Positions 25,090 to 34,150 of a stretch of 64,000 bases of DNA are shown one piece after another. Below the pieces are notes generated by a model, which ran no database searches, was not told where the DNA came from, and saw nothing but the letters and a program-made list of their open reading frames with translations. The stretch spans positions 1,550,001 through 1,614,000 of the forward strand of contig CAWHEL010000002.1 of assembly GCA_963828555.1 (NCBI GenBank), written 5' to 3'. A program made the translations under genes and the position numbers. The DNA is from JADJPO01 sp963828555. Lineage in GTDB: Bacteria > Actinomycetota > Actinomycetes > Actinomycetales > Kineosporiaceae. How positions within the stretch are numbered: position 1 is the stretch's first letter; the number at the start of each line of letters is the position of its first letter.

Positions 25090-27453
25090 TCAGTCGGGAG
25101 GAGGAATTCGTTGCTCCAGGTCGCGCAGGCTGCACTGGTCGAGCAGGACTTGATCGCTGACCCCGGTGGCGAAACCCCACTCCGGATGGGCCTCGACACT
25201 CGCCCGCAGGCGAGCGAGGTCCAGCGGCTGGTCCCAGATCTGGCGCCGCAACGCCGTCCAGACCTTGACCGTATCGACGGACAGCGTGGGATCGAGGAAG
25301 AGCTGGTTGATCCTGCAGCAGTCCCGGCGCATGCGCGGCCGGGCCCACACATCCATCGGTCTCGGGGGTTCACGACGATCCGCCGGATCGAAGAATTCCA
25401 GCGTGCCTTCGAACGGGTGGACGACGGCGACCGGGACGCCGGCTGCACGATGGGAGTTCAGCACGGACTGCCGGATCAGGCACCGTTGGCTGACCCACCT
25501 CTGGGTGACGATGACCAGCAGCCTGACCTTGCTCGGAATCGCCCGGGTCATGCCCTCGCCGTCGTCGGCGATGTTCCAGGCGTCGGTCCAGGCAGCGGCG
25601 ACGGCAGGTTCGCTGCGCTCGGCGCAGTAGGGCTCGACCAGGGGGTCCTGGCCGACCACCTCCCAGATCTCGCGGAAGCGTGCAGCCCAGGCCAGAGCGA
25701 GGGTGCGGGTGGTGGCGAAACACCACACTCCCACGTCGCCGACCAGGGCGTCACAGCCGGCGGCGGTCTTGCTGGTCGGGATGAGCATCGAGCGGTCCGG
25801 TACCCGACCGGGGTCGGGCAACGACGCGACCGCCGCCGAGTGCCGTGGGGGTGGCGGTTCGGCGTGGCCGGTCACAGCCACCCACCCGCCGTCCACCCGT
25901 GGGTACGGCAGCGCGCCACCGACCATGTCGCTGTCGTCGCTGCGCACCAGGTCGAGCGCGGACAGGTCGGCGAGCAGGGACCCCACCGCGGGAAGGTCCC
26001 GCTGGTCGCTGAACTTCAGCCCGCTGTGCCGGATCCCAGCCGGACCGAGTGTGGCCAGTGCTCCGGCGAGCTGGTCCGTGCGGGTCGCCCAGGTGACCAG
26101 TTGCGCACTGGTCCGCAGGCTGAAGTCTGGTTCGGGGCGGAGCTCCACGAGCTGGTCGCGCAGCGAACCGGCCAGCTCCAGGAAGCACCAGCCCCGGAAC
26201 GGGTAGTCCCGGCCCGGCGCCAGCGCCACGGTCACTGCCCCACGCTGCACGCCGGCAAGCGTGGCGAGCTCCGCCCGAAAGGTTCGTTCCTGCTCCGCAG
26301 TCCGTGGCTGCTGGAACATCGAGCTGTAGTCGTACCAGAGCACGACGCGCTCCCGGATTCGCGTGAGCGGGCCGCCCGCCTCCGTGTCCATCTGGGCCTC
26401 ATCGATGGATGCGAGCCGCGCGGCCAACTGGTCCAGGTCCGTCGTCCGCCGGGCCGCCGTCACCACGTCTCTGGCCCACCGGCGCAGGCCCCGGTCGGCC
26501 CGCCAGCCGGCCTTCAACTGCACGTCCAGCGAGGCGGCCATCAACTCGGCAAGCCCGGACGCCGATTGGTGCCGCCCCGGATCCGCCAGCCGGACCGCCG
26601 ACGCCAGAGCCACAGACAGCCCGCACAGCAGGGTCTGGAACTGCTCGCCGTCCGGGTCGGGATGATCGGGAAGCTCCCAGCGATGCGAGACGAACAGCGC
26701 CAGCTCGCCGCCGCACGGCACCGCCTCGCCGACGGCGTCCTGTCCGCGCCTCCAGCCCGGCCAGGTACGCAGCGTGGACCAGCGGAACCAACGCCCGACG
26801 GCCGGACCCGTCGGTAGATCGACGTGTTCGGCTCCCGGGTCGAACGCCGCCGCATCCCAGCCACTGATCGAGGACATGATCGCGGTGGGTCCCATGCCGA
26901 ACTGGTCCCACATGGATCCGGACCGCTTCGCAGACAGCCGATCCTCGGCGTCCAGCGCCGACCGGTCACCCGACAGCCATCGGGGAGGGGGGTTGAGCCC
27001 TACCACGGCACGGGAGCCGAGGACGTGGCGCTCCCGCAGGTCGAGGCGATCGGCGGGTGTCGTGCGCAGCCGCAGCGCCGCGACCGACGCAGACCACATG
27101 TCCGAGCGCAGGCCGAGTCCGTTCGGATCGTCCCCCCAATGCAGGTCGACGATCTCGGTGAGCTCCGGCCCCGGGTGGTCGGGATCCTGTGAGAACCATG
27201 GCGGCGTGCAGAAGAACTCCCGGTACCCCTCCGGACGGTCGATCACGGTCACCGTCGAGCGGTGCAGCCGAATTCCACGCTCCACCCGGAGGGCGACAAG
27301 CCAGTCCTTGAGCGCGTCCTCGGCTTCATCATCTGCGTGAATGGAGAGGCCCTCCAGACCCACCCCTGGCCTCGCACCGGCAGCGGCTCGCGTGGCCACC
27401 ACGAATGACTCGCGTGGCCACCACGGGGCACGGGGCGTCGGGGACGTGTTCAT
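25090..27453 (-). CDS. Large SHRW-motif TIR-like protein
   Basis: 787 aa, not assignable to a named family. The central part carries ALFVSHRWELPDHPDPDGEQ (about residues 250-270), VVLWYDYSSMFQQPRT (~370) and YPFRGWCFLELAGSL (~420). Together these recall a TIR-like fold: an SH(R/S)W strand, an aromatic-acidic WxDY strand and a RGWC.LE helix. A second domain (~560-700) has VWCFATTRTLALAWAARFRE, VRLLVIVTQRWVSQRC and VPVAVVHPFEGTLEFF and may be another Rossmann-like module. No signal peptide or membrane segment. The start is doubtful because a 17-bp direct repeat sits in codons 10-22, and a later GTG is possible. An NAD-consuming or signalling role is speculation by analogy to TIR proteins. Confidence 0.7.
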   Translation of the reverse strand: MNTSPTPRAPWWPRESFVVATRAAAGARPGVGLEGLSIHADDEAEDALKDWLVALRVERGIRLHRSTVTVIDRPEGYREFFCTPPWFSQDPDHPGPELTEIVDLHWGDDPNGLGLRSDMWSASVAALRLRTTPADRLDLRERHVLGSRAVVGLNPPPRWLSGDRSALDAEDRLSAKRSGSMWDQFGMGPTAIMSSISGWDAAAFDPGAEHVDLPTGPAVGRWFRWSTLRTWPGWRRGQDAVGEAVPCGGELALFVSHRWELPDHPDPDGEQFQTLLCGLSVALASAVRLADPGRHQSASGLAELMAASLDVQLKAGWRADRGLRRWARDVVTAARRTTDLDQLAARLASIDEAQMDTEAGGPLTRIRERVVLWYDYSSMFQQPRTAEQERTFRAELATLAGVQRGAVTVALAPGRDYPFRGWCFLELAGSLRDQLVELRPEPDFSLRTSAQLVTWATRTDQLAGALATLGPAGIRHSGLKFSDQRDLPAVGSLLADLSALDLVRSDDSDMVGGALPYPRVDGGWVAVTGHAEPPPPRHSAAVASLPDPGRVPDRSMLIPTSKTAAGCDALVGDVGVWCFATTRTLALAWAARFREIWEVVGQDPLVEPYCAERSEPAVAAAWTDAWNIADDGEGMTRAIPSKVRLLVIVTQRWVSQRCLIRQSVLNSHRAAGVPVAVVHPFEGTLEFFDPADRREPPRPMDVWARPRMRRDCCRINQLFLDPTLSVDTVKVWTALRRQIWDQPLDLARLRASVEAHPEWGFATGVSDQVLLDQCSLRDLEQRIPPPD
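27387..27425. repeat. 17-bp direct repeat near the start of the SHRW gene
   Basis: CTCGCGTGGCCACCACG occurs at 27387-27403 and again at 27409-27425. The offset of 22 nt is not a multiple of three, so the two copies are read in different frames of the overlapping gene. Confidence 0.85.
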
Positions 27454-27639
27454 GCTGGCCTGCGGCTGACCGGCCTGCCCGCGATGGCCGAGGTGTTGCC
27501 GGAACCCCAGCTCGCGGCCGCGTCCGAAGGCCCCGCCGGGTCAGCACTGGCCCAGGCTCTGCAGCGCCAGCACAGCCGCGTCCCGAGGGCCCTGGAGACC
27601 AGTTGCTCTCCCGGTGGAACCGGTGCACTGTCCACGACA

Positions 27640-28047
27640 ACCCCACACCGCTCAGTACAGCACCGGCTCGGCCCTTGCGCGCTGTGCGGCGCTCGTTCGG
27701 GTCAGCGAGATCATCTCGCTGACGCCGTTGCCGATGAAGACGTCCTCGATCGTCACATCGCGCAGGCCCTCGCTCTGATAGAAGTCCGCGACCGCCGTCC
27801 GGGCCTGGAAGACGCCACGCGAGTCCGAGTACCCCTGCGCTGAGGGCAGGTTCGCGATCATGTCGACGAGGATCGCCTCCGGCGCCTCGAAGCCGAACGG
27901 CGCGGGGTTGCCGATGTTCAGCGTCATCACCTTGTGGCCCTTGGCCTCGAGGCGTTGTGCCCTCGACGAGGATCGGGCCACGAACGTCCCAGCGAACGTT
28001 CAACAACGTGGTCGACTGCGCGATCGGGCGCACATCATCATCTTGCA
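27640..28047 (-). pseudogene. Alanine-aminotransferase-like N-terminal remnant, frameshifted
   Basis: One frame (about 28046 to 27968) encodes QSTTLLNVRWDVRGPILVE, the start of AlaA-type PLP aminotransferases. The following stretch VMTLNIGNPAPFGFEAPEAI, NLPSAQGYSDSRGVFQAR and VFIGNGVSEMISLT lies in another frame (27652-27981). The reading frame therefore shifts near 27970. After SEMISLT the family sequence ends and the frame stops at 27652. About 110 of ~400 residues remain and the PLP lysine region is gone. It is a decayed gene, and together with araB and the transketolase remnant it shows repeated gene loss here. Confidence 0.8.
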
Positions 28048-28165
28048 CCCTCCCCTCGAGGTGCGAGAGGCGCACGCAGATGCGGTGCCGCCGCCTCGGC
28101 GCGCGTTGACGTGGTTGTCTGAGCAGCGAACCACGCCGATGTCGTGAATTGAGGAGGGAACGGCC

Positions 28166-29722
28166 GTGAACCACGAGACCAGGGGCGACGCGACGACCGA
28201 CGGCGGGGACGAAGCCCGCAGTGCCGATCATCGAGGCCACCGGCCCGTCCTGCTCCCACCGCGAGCCGCTGCGCTCGTGGTGTTCCTGGCCGCCGGCGCC
28301 GTCCTGGTGCTGGAGATCGCCGCCATCCGCCTGGTCGCGCCCTACGTCGGGCTGACCCTGGAGACGAACAGCGCGGTGATCGGCACCGCACTCGCCGCGA
28401 TCGCGGTCGGTGCCTGGACCGGTGGCCGGCTGGCTGACGACCGGGACGCCGGCCGCCTGTTGGCGCCGCTCCTGATCGGCGGAGGTGTGCTCACCATGCT
28501 GAGCCTGCCGATCGTGCGCTACGTCGGCGCCCTCGTCGAGGGCACCCCGGACGCGCAGGTCGTGCTGCTGCTCGCACTGGTGACGATCTTCGCTCCGGTC
28601 GCGCTGTTGTCGGCGGTCAGCCCGATGGTGGTCAAGCTCCAGCTCACCGACCTCGCCCAGACCGGCACAGTGGTCGGGCGGCTGTCCGGGATCGGCACCC
28701 TGGGCGCGATCATCGCCACCTTCGTGACCGGCTTCGTCCTGCTGGCCGCCTTCCCGACGACGGCGATCCTGATCGGCGCGGGCGCCGTCGCCGTCGTCAC
28801 GGGGATGGTTGTCGGCTGGCATCAGCGCCGACGGAACGGTCTGACACCGAGGGCCACCTCGTTGGTCCTGCTGCCGATCGCGCCGTTCCTGGTGCTCACC
28901 GCCCCGGACCCGTGCGACGTGGAGACCGAGTACCACTGTGCCCGGGTGGAGGTCGACCTCGGCCGGCCGACCGGGAGGGTGCTGTGGTTGGACACGCTGC
29001 GGCACAGCTATGTGGACCTGGCCGACCCGACGCATCTCGAGTTCGCCTACATCCGGGGAATCGCGACGGCGGCAGACGCGCTGCGGCCGGCCCGCGAGCC
29101 GATCAGCGCGCTGCACATCGGCGGGGGTGGCTTCACCTTGCCGCGCTACCTGGCGGCCACCCGGCCGGGGACGTCGAGCACCGTGCTGGAGATCGATCAC
29201 GGCATCGTGGAACTCGACCGGCGTGAGCTCGGCGTCGACACGATCCCGAACCTGACCGTGAGGATCGGTGACGCGCGGACGGCGCTGGCCGCGCAACCGG
29301 CCGGCCGCCATCACCTGGTGGTCGGGGATGCGTTCGGCGGGATCGCCGTGCCCTGGCATCTGACCACTCGGGAGACCGCAGAACAGGTGCGCGCGACGCT
29401 GCGCGACGACGGGGTCTACGCCCTCAACGTGATCGACTTCCCGCCGGACCGGTTCGCCCGTGCCGAGCTGGCCACCCTGCGGACGGTCTTCCCGCACGTG
29501 GTGATGATGGCTGCACCCCAGGTACTGGAGGGCATCGACGGCGGCAACCACGTGCTGCTCGCCTCGCGGCAGCCGCTGCCGCTGGCACAGATCGCCGTCG
29601 GCCTGCAGCAGCGCGAACCCGGCTGGAGTGTTCTGGACCCGGAGGCGACAGCCCGCTTCGCGGGCGACGCGTCGGTGCTCCGCGACGACTACGCACCAGT
29701 GGACCAGCTGATCACACACTGA
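28166..29722 (+). CDS. Fused MFS/spermidine synthase-like membrane protein
   Basis: 518 aa. The N-terminal half (about residues 30-250) has seven or more hydrophobic helices, starting VVFLAAGAVLVLEIAAIRLV and including NSAVIGTALAAIAVGAW. The C-terminal half is a spermidine-synthase-type Rossmann methyltransferase fold: ALHIGGGGFTLPRYLA, STVLEIDHGIVELDRRELG, RIGDARTALA and HHLVVGDAFGG. Such fusions are common in actinobacteria, and their real substrate is usually unproven. The GTG start has GAGGAGGG upstream. Flanked on both sides by remnants, it stands alone. Confidence 0.85.
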   Translation: MNHETRGDATTDGGDEARSADHRGHRPVLLPPRAAALVVFLAAGAVLVLEIAAIRLVAPYVGLTLETNSAVIGTALAAIAVGAWTGGRLADDRDAGRLLAPLLIGGGVLTMLSLPIVRYVGALVEGTPDAQVVLLLALVTIFAPVALLSAVSPMVVKLQLTDLAQTGTVVGRLSGIGTLGAIIATFVTGFVLLAAFPTTAILIGAGAVAVVTGMVVGWHQRRRNGLTPRATSLVLLPIAPFLVLTAPDPCDVETEYHCARVEVDLGRPTGRVLWLDTLRHSYVDLADPTHLEFAYIRGIATAADALRPAREPISALHIGGGGFTLPRYLAATRPGTSSTVLEIDHGIVELDRRELGVDTIPNLTVRIGDARTALAAQPAGRHHLVVGDAFGGIAVPWHLTTRETAEQVRATLRDDGVYALNVIDFPPDRFARAELATLRTVFPHVVMMAAPQVLEGIDGGNHVLLASRQPLPLAQIAVGLQQREPGWSVLDPEATARFAGDASVLRDDYAPVDQLITH

Positions 29723-30021
29723 CCCCGCCCCACTTCCACACCGCCGAGACAGGCACTGGCCGAGCGCCGAGCTGAATGGCACAGCAGGCTCAGCGCCGGG
29801 CGTAGATCGCGTTGCCGCCGATGACGAGAACACAAGAGCGCTCGCGAACACCAGCCCACCCGCGCCCGGCGCGCCGATCCGGCTGGCCAGGGCGATCCCG
29901 GGACCCTCCGCCACGCCCCTCCAGCCCGTCTCCGAGTGTCGTCAGCCCGGTGGCCTCGAGCATTCAGGGCAGGTTCACGGTCGGAAGATACAAGTGGGCC
30001 CAGCAGCCATTCCCAGGTGCG
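29723..30021 (-). pseudogene. Gene-poor stretch with a probable membrane-protein C-terminal remnant
   Basis: On the minus strand between about 29930 and 29790 one frame reads RIGAPGAGGLVFASALVFSS, and a one-base shift continues into GGNAIYARR before a stop at 29790-29792. Hydrophobicity and the abrupt frame change suggest the tail of a lost membrane protein. The family is not recognised. The rest of the 299 bp shows no gene. Confidence 0.35.
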
Positions 30022-30291
30022 TCAGCGTTCGCGGTCGAGGGCGCTCTTCCGCTGCAGGAACTCCTCGAGCTCGATCTCCCCCCGGGCGTATCTGTCGCGC
30101 AGGATCGCCATGGCGCCGTCGGGCACCTGCCCGGCGGCGACGGCTGGTGCGGAATACCGCTTCAGGGCCCTCAGCGCCATCGGGATGGCGGCCGCCCAGA
30201 AGACCAGATACGCCAGCATCGAGATCAGCCCTGCGGCCTGGGTCTCTTTACGGCCCAGGGATTCTCGGCTGGGGTCATAGAACGGGTGCAT
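30022..30291 (-). CDS. Small membrane protein with SHOCT domain
   Basis: 89 aa from the ATG at 30291 (MHPFYDPSRES). One hydrophobic segment (AAGLISMLAYLVFWAAAIPM) spans about residues 19-38. The C-terminus DRYARGEIELEEFLQRKSAL is a clear SHOCT (short C-terminal) motif. The start overlaps the 3' end of the HemW-like gene by 17 nt, so the two may be co-transcribed. The function is unknown. SHOCT modules often mediate oligomerisation of small membrane proteins. Confidence 0.75.
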   Translation of the reverse strand: MHPFYDPSRESLGRKETQAAGLISMLAYLVFWAAAIPMALRALKRYSAPAVAAGQVPDGAMAILRDRYARGEIELEEFLQRKSALDRER

Positions 30292-31675
30292 CACAATCCT
30301 GCTCTCTGCGGAGGTCCTGCTCCGGGCAGGTCTGAGGGTCGTCGGGCGGCAGGGCGGCAACGGGGCGCTCCATGACCAGTCGGGCTGCGCGCCAGAGCCT
30401 TCCACGCCTGGCGTTCTCCGGTCGGGCCCAGGGGGCGGCCGAGCCATGGCCTGCCCCCACGTCGTCGGTGTGCTCGCGCAGCATCTCGGCCCACAGCGGC
30501 TCGATGAGCTGGTAGGTGACGGCCCGCTCAAGGTCGTGGAAGACGTCGAAGCCTCTCCGGGTCAGCCGCAGGTCGCCGTCGTCCCGCGTCACCAGACCGG
30601 CCCACCGGGCCGGCACCGAGCCGACCCGAGTGAGGGCGCCGACGCCACGCCCGTATGCCTCGGTGAGCAGCGCAGGCCTGACCTCGCCGGCGTAAGCCTG
30701 CCAGAACGCGTCGTAGCCGGCGCCGGCCCACCGCCCCAGATGCAGCCACCTCGCCAGCGGGAGGCGTCCGGCCTCGACGGCGGTCGCGTAGGTCTCGACC
30801 CCGAAGTGGTTGACCAGGTAGTCGCGGCCGGTCACCGACGTCGCCCCGGCGCCCATGCCCAGGAAGCGGCGCCGGGTGATCGAGGTGTACGGCGCGCTAC
30901 CCGTCCGGTTGAACGTCCAGACCGATCGCCGCTGGTAGCCCATCGTCCGGGCGAGCATGTCGATCTGGGCCAGGACGGCGTGCTCGCGCCGTCGCTGGTG
31001 CTGGGCGCGACCGAACGGGGTGTACCCGAAGCGCATCAGCGGGTAGGTGGAGACCTGGTCGACCCCTGCCGTGAAGCAGGACTCGACGTCGGCCAGGAAG
31101 GACCCCGCCGGAGCGACGCAGCCCGAGTCGGGCGTCTCCAGCGCCACGTCCATGATCAGGTCGACGTCGACACAGGAGAACCGCCCGACCGCCGCGGCGA
31201 CGGCTGCCCGGGCCGTGGCCGAGTCATGCGGGCGGCCGAGGTGGCGCAGCACCGCGTCGTCGAAGGACTGCGCGCCGATGCTCACCGCGGTGAACCCGAT
31301 GGCCGCCAGCCGGTCGAGCCGCTCCGGGGTGGCGTGACCGGGCAGCACCTCGACGGCGCGCTCACCCGTCGTGGGCAGGCCCTCGAGCAGATCGGCCAGG
31401 GCGTCCGGGTACAGCGTGGGGGTGCCGCCGCCGACGTACAGCGACGAGAACGGCAGACCGAACCGGCGGTGGTACTCCCCGGTGATCGCCTCCACCTCAC
31501 GATGGAGCGCGGCGAAGTACCGCGCGGCCAGATCCGGGCGGGCGCGCACCTTGTTGTACGGGCAGAACGGGCAGATCCGCTCGCAGAACGGTACGTGCAC
31601 ATAGGCGCCTGCCGGTGCGTCGAGCAGCCCGACGACGGCGCGTGCACTGCGAAGCGAAGGACCGGTCCTCGTCAC
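30275..31675 (-). CDS. HemN/HemW-like radical SAM protein
   Basis: 466 aa from the GTG at 31675, which has AGGGAGG upstream. The cluster motif CERICPFC gives Cys31, Cys35 and Cys38 (CX3CX2C) for the SAM-binding 4Fe-4S cluster. The SAM-contact LYVGGGTPTLYPD and FTAVSIGAQSFDDAVLRHLG follow as in coproporphyrinogen dehydrogenase/HemW proteins. The C-terminal half carries a winged-helix-like HemN_C region. Heme chaperone, oxidase or another radical reaction cannot be separated by eye. It starts 49 nt after the caspase-like gene on the same strand, so co-transcription is possible although the functional connection is unclear. Confidence 0.85.
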   Translation of the reverse strand: MTRTGPSLRSARAVVGLLDAPAGAYVHVPFCERICPFCPYNKVRARPDLAARYFAALHREVEAITGEYHRRFGLPFSSLYVGGGTPTLYPDALADLLEGLPTTGERAVEVLPGHATPERLDRLAAIGFTAVSIGAQSFDDAVLRHLGRPHDSATARAAVAAAVGRFSCVDVDLIMDVALETPDSGCVAPAGSFLADVESCFTAGVDQVSTYPLMRFGYTPFGRAQHQRRREHAVLAQIDMLARTMGYQRRSVWTFNRTGSAPYTSITRRRFLGMGAGATSVTGRDYLVNHFGVETYATAVEAGRLPLARWLHLGRWAGAGYDAFWQAYAGEVRPALLTEAYGRGVGALTRVGSVPARWAGLVTRDDGDLRLTRRGFDVFHDLERAVTYQLIEPLWAEMLREHTDDVGAGHGSAAPWARPENARRGRLWRAARLVMERPVAALPPDDPQTCPEQDLRREQDCDAPVL

Positions 31676-31724
31676 GCGCCTCGCCTCCCTGTGCAGGCTC
31701 CATTCGCCATCCCCACGACCGTCG

Positions 31725-34139
31725 TCAGCGCACCGCGGCCCCACGCCACATGGTCCAGACGGACGTCGGGACCAGGCCACGGTCCACCTCGCGTAGACGG
31801 CCGAGCCAGGTTGTCAAGCCGTGTCGCTCGGCAGCACGGATGGCCAGAGGCACGCCCCACCGGAAGACCGGAACCGCCCCGGAACGCTCGTGCTCGGCGA
31901 GGCTCTGCACCACGCGGGCATCGGCGGCGCCGGTCCGCTCGCTGAGTTCGTCCATCAGAACGCTCACATCCGGTACCCAGCCGACGAGGTGGACGAGGTT
32001 GTCCAGCACCTGCTGCAGATACCTCTCGCGGTCTCGCGGAAGCAGCGCGTAGGCCCCCGCCACCCCGAGCAGAGGGTCGGCCCACTTGCCCCAGGTCAGC
32101 TCCGTCACTTCGGTGGCGGAGAGGGCCTCGAGCTGTCCGGAGGACACCAGCAGATCCCAGGCAGCGACGTCGGTGTCCGAGAAGGGTTCGGCGCGCGGGC
32201 TCGCGCCGAGTGAGACGATCACCGGCGCCGCCGGATGCAGCGGCAGCGTGAGCGGGTCAGCCACGCGGACCGAGGCGAACGACGCCCATGACCACCACGC
32301 GGCCGAGGGCCAGGTGAACACCTGCGGAGCGGCAGCTCCGTCGGCGATAGCCTGTTCCCCGGTCAATGCCCCGGTGGCCGAGCGGCGCTGCGGCGCGGCG
32401 ACCCGGGACCTGTCGATCACCACCAGACTGTGTCCCTGCAGCCTGCGCACCCGATGGTCGCTCACCAGGGGTAGCCGTAAGGGAGGTAGGCCGACCTGGC
32501 CGGGAAGCCTCACGGTGCTCACACCGCCGGCCTCGATGATCACGCGTCGAGTCCATCTGCCCCACGGCAGTGCGAGGGCGACATCCACTGCTCCGGGCTC
32601 GACCGGTAGCGGGCCGAGGCCCTCCGCCTCCCACAGGGAGAGCTTCCTGTCGTCCACCGTGAGCACCGGACCACCGGCCAGCATCCCGGCGAGTGCCACC
32701 GCTCCGCCCCGGGGCATCCGGATGCGCAACGCCCCGGTGCTGGGCAGCTGTGCCGCGCCCTCGACGGTGACCTCGACATCGTCGGGAGTCATCTGATCGA
32801 GCGCGCGGGCGAGCCGCCCGGTCGCCAGGGCGAGACGCTCGTCGGAGACGGTGGCGCTGCGCAGCAGCACCGGCCCGATCTCACGACGCACCATCTGGAT
32901 TCCCGGGGTGTCGGTCAGGTGACGCTGCAAGTGGCTGTACTGCTCATCGGTCAGCGTGCGTACGGCGCCTCCGGAGGAGTCGACAGTCGTCAGCTCCACC
33001 TCCCCGGCGAAGAGCCTGTGCGCCCCGGTGCGGCTGAGCCGGAAGTCGATCTCCCGATCCTTCGTGAGGGTGACCTCCCGCAGATGGGGCTGCGTCCAGC
33101 CGGTGCCGTTCTTCACCCGGCAGCGGACGGACAGTTGGGTGCCGGCGGGCAGCCGCCCTGTCACCGGGAGGGTCACGCCCACCTGCGGTGGGCTGGGTAC
33201 CACCTTGTCGTAGTGCACGTCCTCCTCGGTGCGCACGCGGATCTGCTCGAGTTGGTGCACGACGCCCTTGGGGTGCACAAGCACTGTCAGGTGCGCCTTG
33301 GTCTCCGGTTCGAGTGAGACGAACGGCACAGAGGGCCATGCCTCACCCTGTCCGACAACGGCTTTGGTGGGGTGCTGAGGACGTCCGCTCGCCGCCGCAC
33401 GATCGGTGACCCGTGGCCCGACCACGTCGTCGATGGCCCTCTCCAGCCCGATCAGGTATCGGCCCGCCTGGTCGTCGATGGACAGACACCGCCGGTCCGG
33501 GTGGGTGAGGTCCACCGCGCGGAGGAGTTCGGACAGGAACAGGCCACGGTCGTCCAGCTCGAGCGCCTGCTCACTCTGCGAGGCGGCGAAGCACTGGACG
33601 ACGGTGGTGTCCTTCCTCGGCGGCGGGATCTCGATCGAGGCGTGCATGCCGCCGCCGATCTGCCCCCGTATCTCCGGGGAATAGGGATAGTTCAGGCACC
33701 CGTCCATCAGGAGGAACTGCCGGCGGAAGTCCATCGACCTCATCAGCTGGACGTACTTGCTCAGGCCCAGATTCATGTAGTCACCCTTCATCGCCTCCTG
33801 GGTGAGGAAGAGCCGCTCCTGCTTGGGCTCGAACAGCCCGTGCCCGGCGAGGACGACGAACAGCCGCTCCTCGGACAGTTCGCGCAGGGCCGCGAACGAC
33901 CGCCAGATCTCCGGCTCGCTGCACCCCCTGTAGGGGATCCCGAGCGCGTCGACCTCGGGGCGGGCGTCCGCACAGGGCCTGGCGTGCAGCAGGATCTGCG
34001 CGTCGGGTACGCCCAGATCCCGCAGCCATCTGACCGTGGCCACGGCATCACGGGCGGCTCCTGCCAATTGCTGGATCTTCGGGTCGTCGTAGACGTCGAT
34101 CCCGACCACGAGGGCCCAGGTCCGGGCGGCATCCTTCAT
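31725..34139 (-). CDS. Caspase-like (C14) cysteine protease with C-terminal extension
   Basis: 804 aa. The N-terminal ~245 residues form a caspase/metacaspase p20-like domain: WALVVGIDVYDDPKIQQLAG, then FVVLAGHG with catalytic His100, and LLMDGCLNYPY with catalytic Cys148. The remaining ~550 residues are beta-rich with no recognised domain and might sense or bind a partner. The ATG at 34139 has GAGGGGG upstream. It lies 11 nt after the serine hydrolase gene and after the metalloprotease gene, so three hydrolases are probably made from one transcript. Caspase-like proteases in bacteria are often effectors of defence or programmed death. Here that is inference from domain and context. Confidence 0.85.
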   Translation of the reverse strand: MKDAARTWALVVGIDVYDDPKIQQLAGAARDAVATVRWLRDLGVPDAQILLHARPCADARPEVDALGIPYRGCSEPEIWRSFAALRELSEERLFVVLAGHGLFEPKQERLFLTQEAMKGDYMNLGLSKYVQLMRSMDFRRQFLLMDGCLNYPYSPEIRGQIGGGMHASIEIPPPRKDTTVVQCFAASQSEQALELDDRGLFLSELLRAVDLTHPDRRCLSIDDQAGRYLIGLERAIDDVVGPRVTDRAAASGRPQHPTKAVVGQGEAWPSVPFVSLEPETKAHLTVLVHPKGVVHQLEQIRVRTEEDVHYDKVVPSPPQVGVTLPVTGRLPAGTQLSVRCRVKNGTGWTQPHLREVTLTKDREIDFRLSRTGAHRLFAGEVELTTVDSSGGAVRTLTDEQYSHLQRHLTDTPGIQMVRREIGPVLLRSATVSDERLALATGRLARALDQMTPDDVEVTVEGAAQLPSTGALRIRMPRGGAVALAGMLAGGPVLTVDDRKLSLWEAEGLGPLPVEPGAVDVALALPWGRWTRRVIIEAGGVSTVRLPGQVGLPPLRLPLVSDHRVRRLQGHSLVVIDRSRVAAPQRRSATGALTGEQAIADGAAAPQVFTWPSAAWWSWASFASVRVADPLTLPLHPAAPVIVSLGASPRAEPFSDTDVAAWDLLVSSGQLEALSATEVTELTWGKWADPLLGVAGAYALLPRDRERYLQQVLDNLVHLVGWVPDVSVLMDELSERTGAADARVVQSLAEHERSGAVPVFRWGVPLAIRAAERHGLTTWLGRLREVDRGLVPTSVWTMWRGAAVR

Positions 34140-34150
34140 GGCGGTCCCCC

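Noticed and set aside
27329..29914. A 2.6-kb open frame on the minus strand across the spermidine-synthase-like gene
   Set aside because: Its conceptual protein is His/Arg/Gln-rich with no family motifs, and the plus-strand gene has clear domains. It is an antisense shadow of GC-rich coding DNA. Only small parts at each end coincide with gene remnants.
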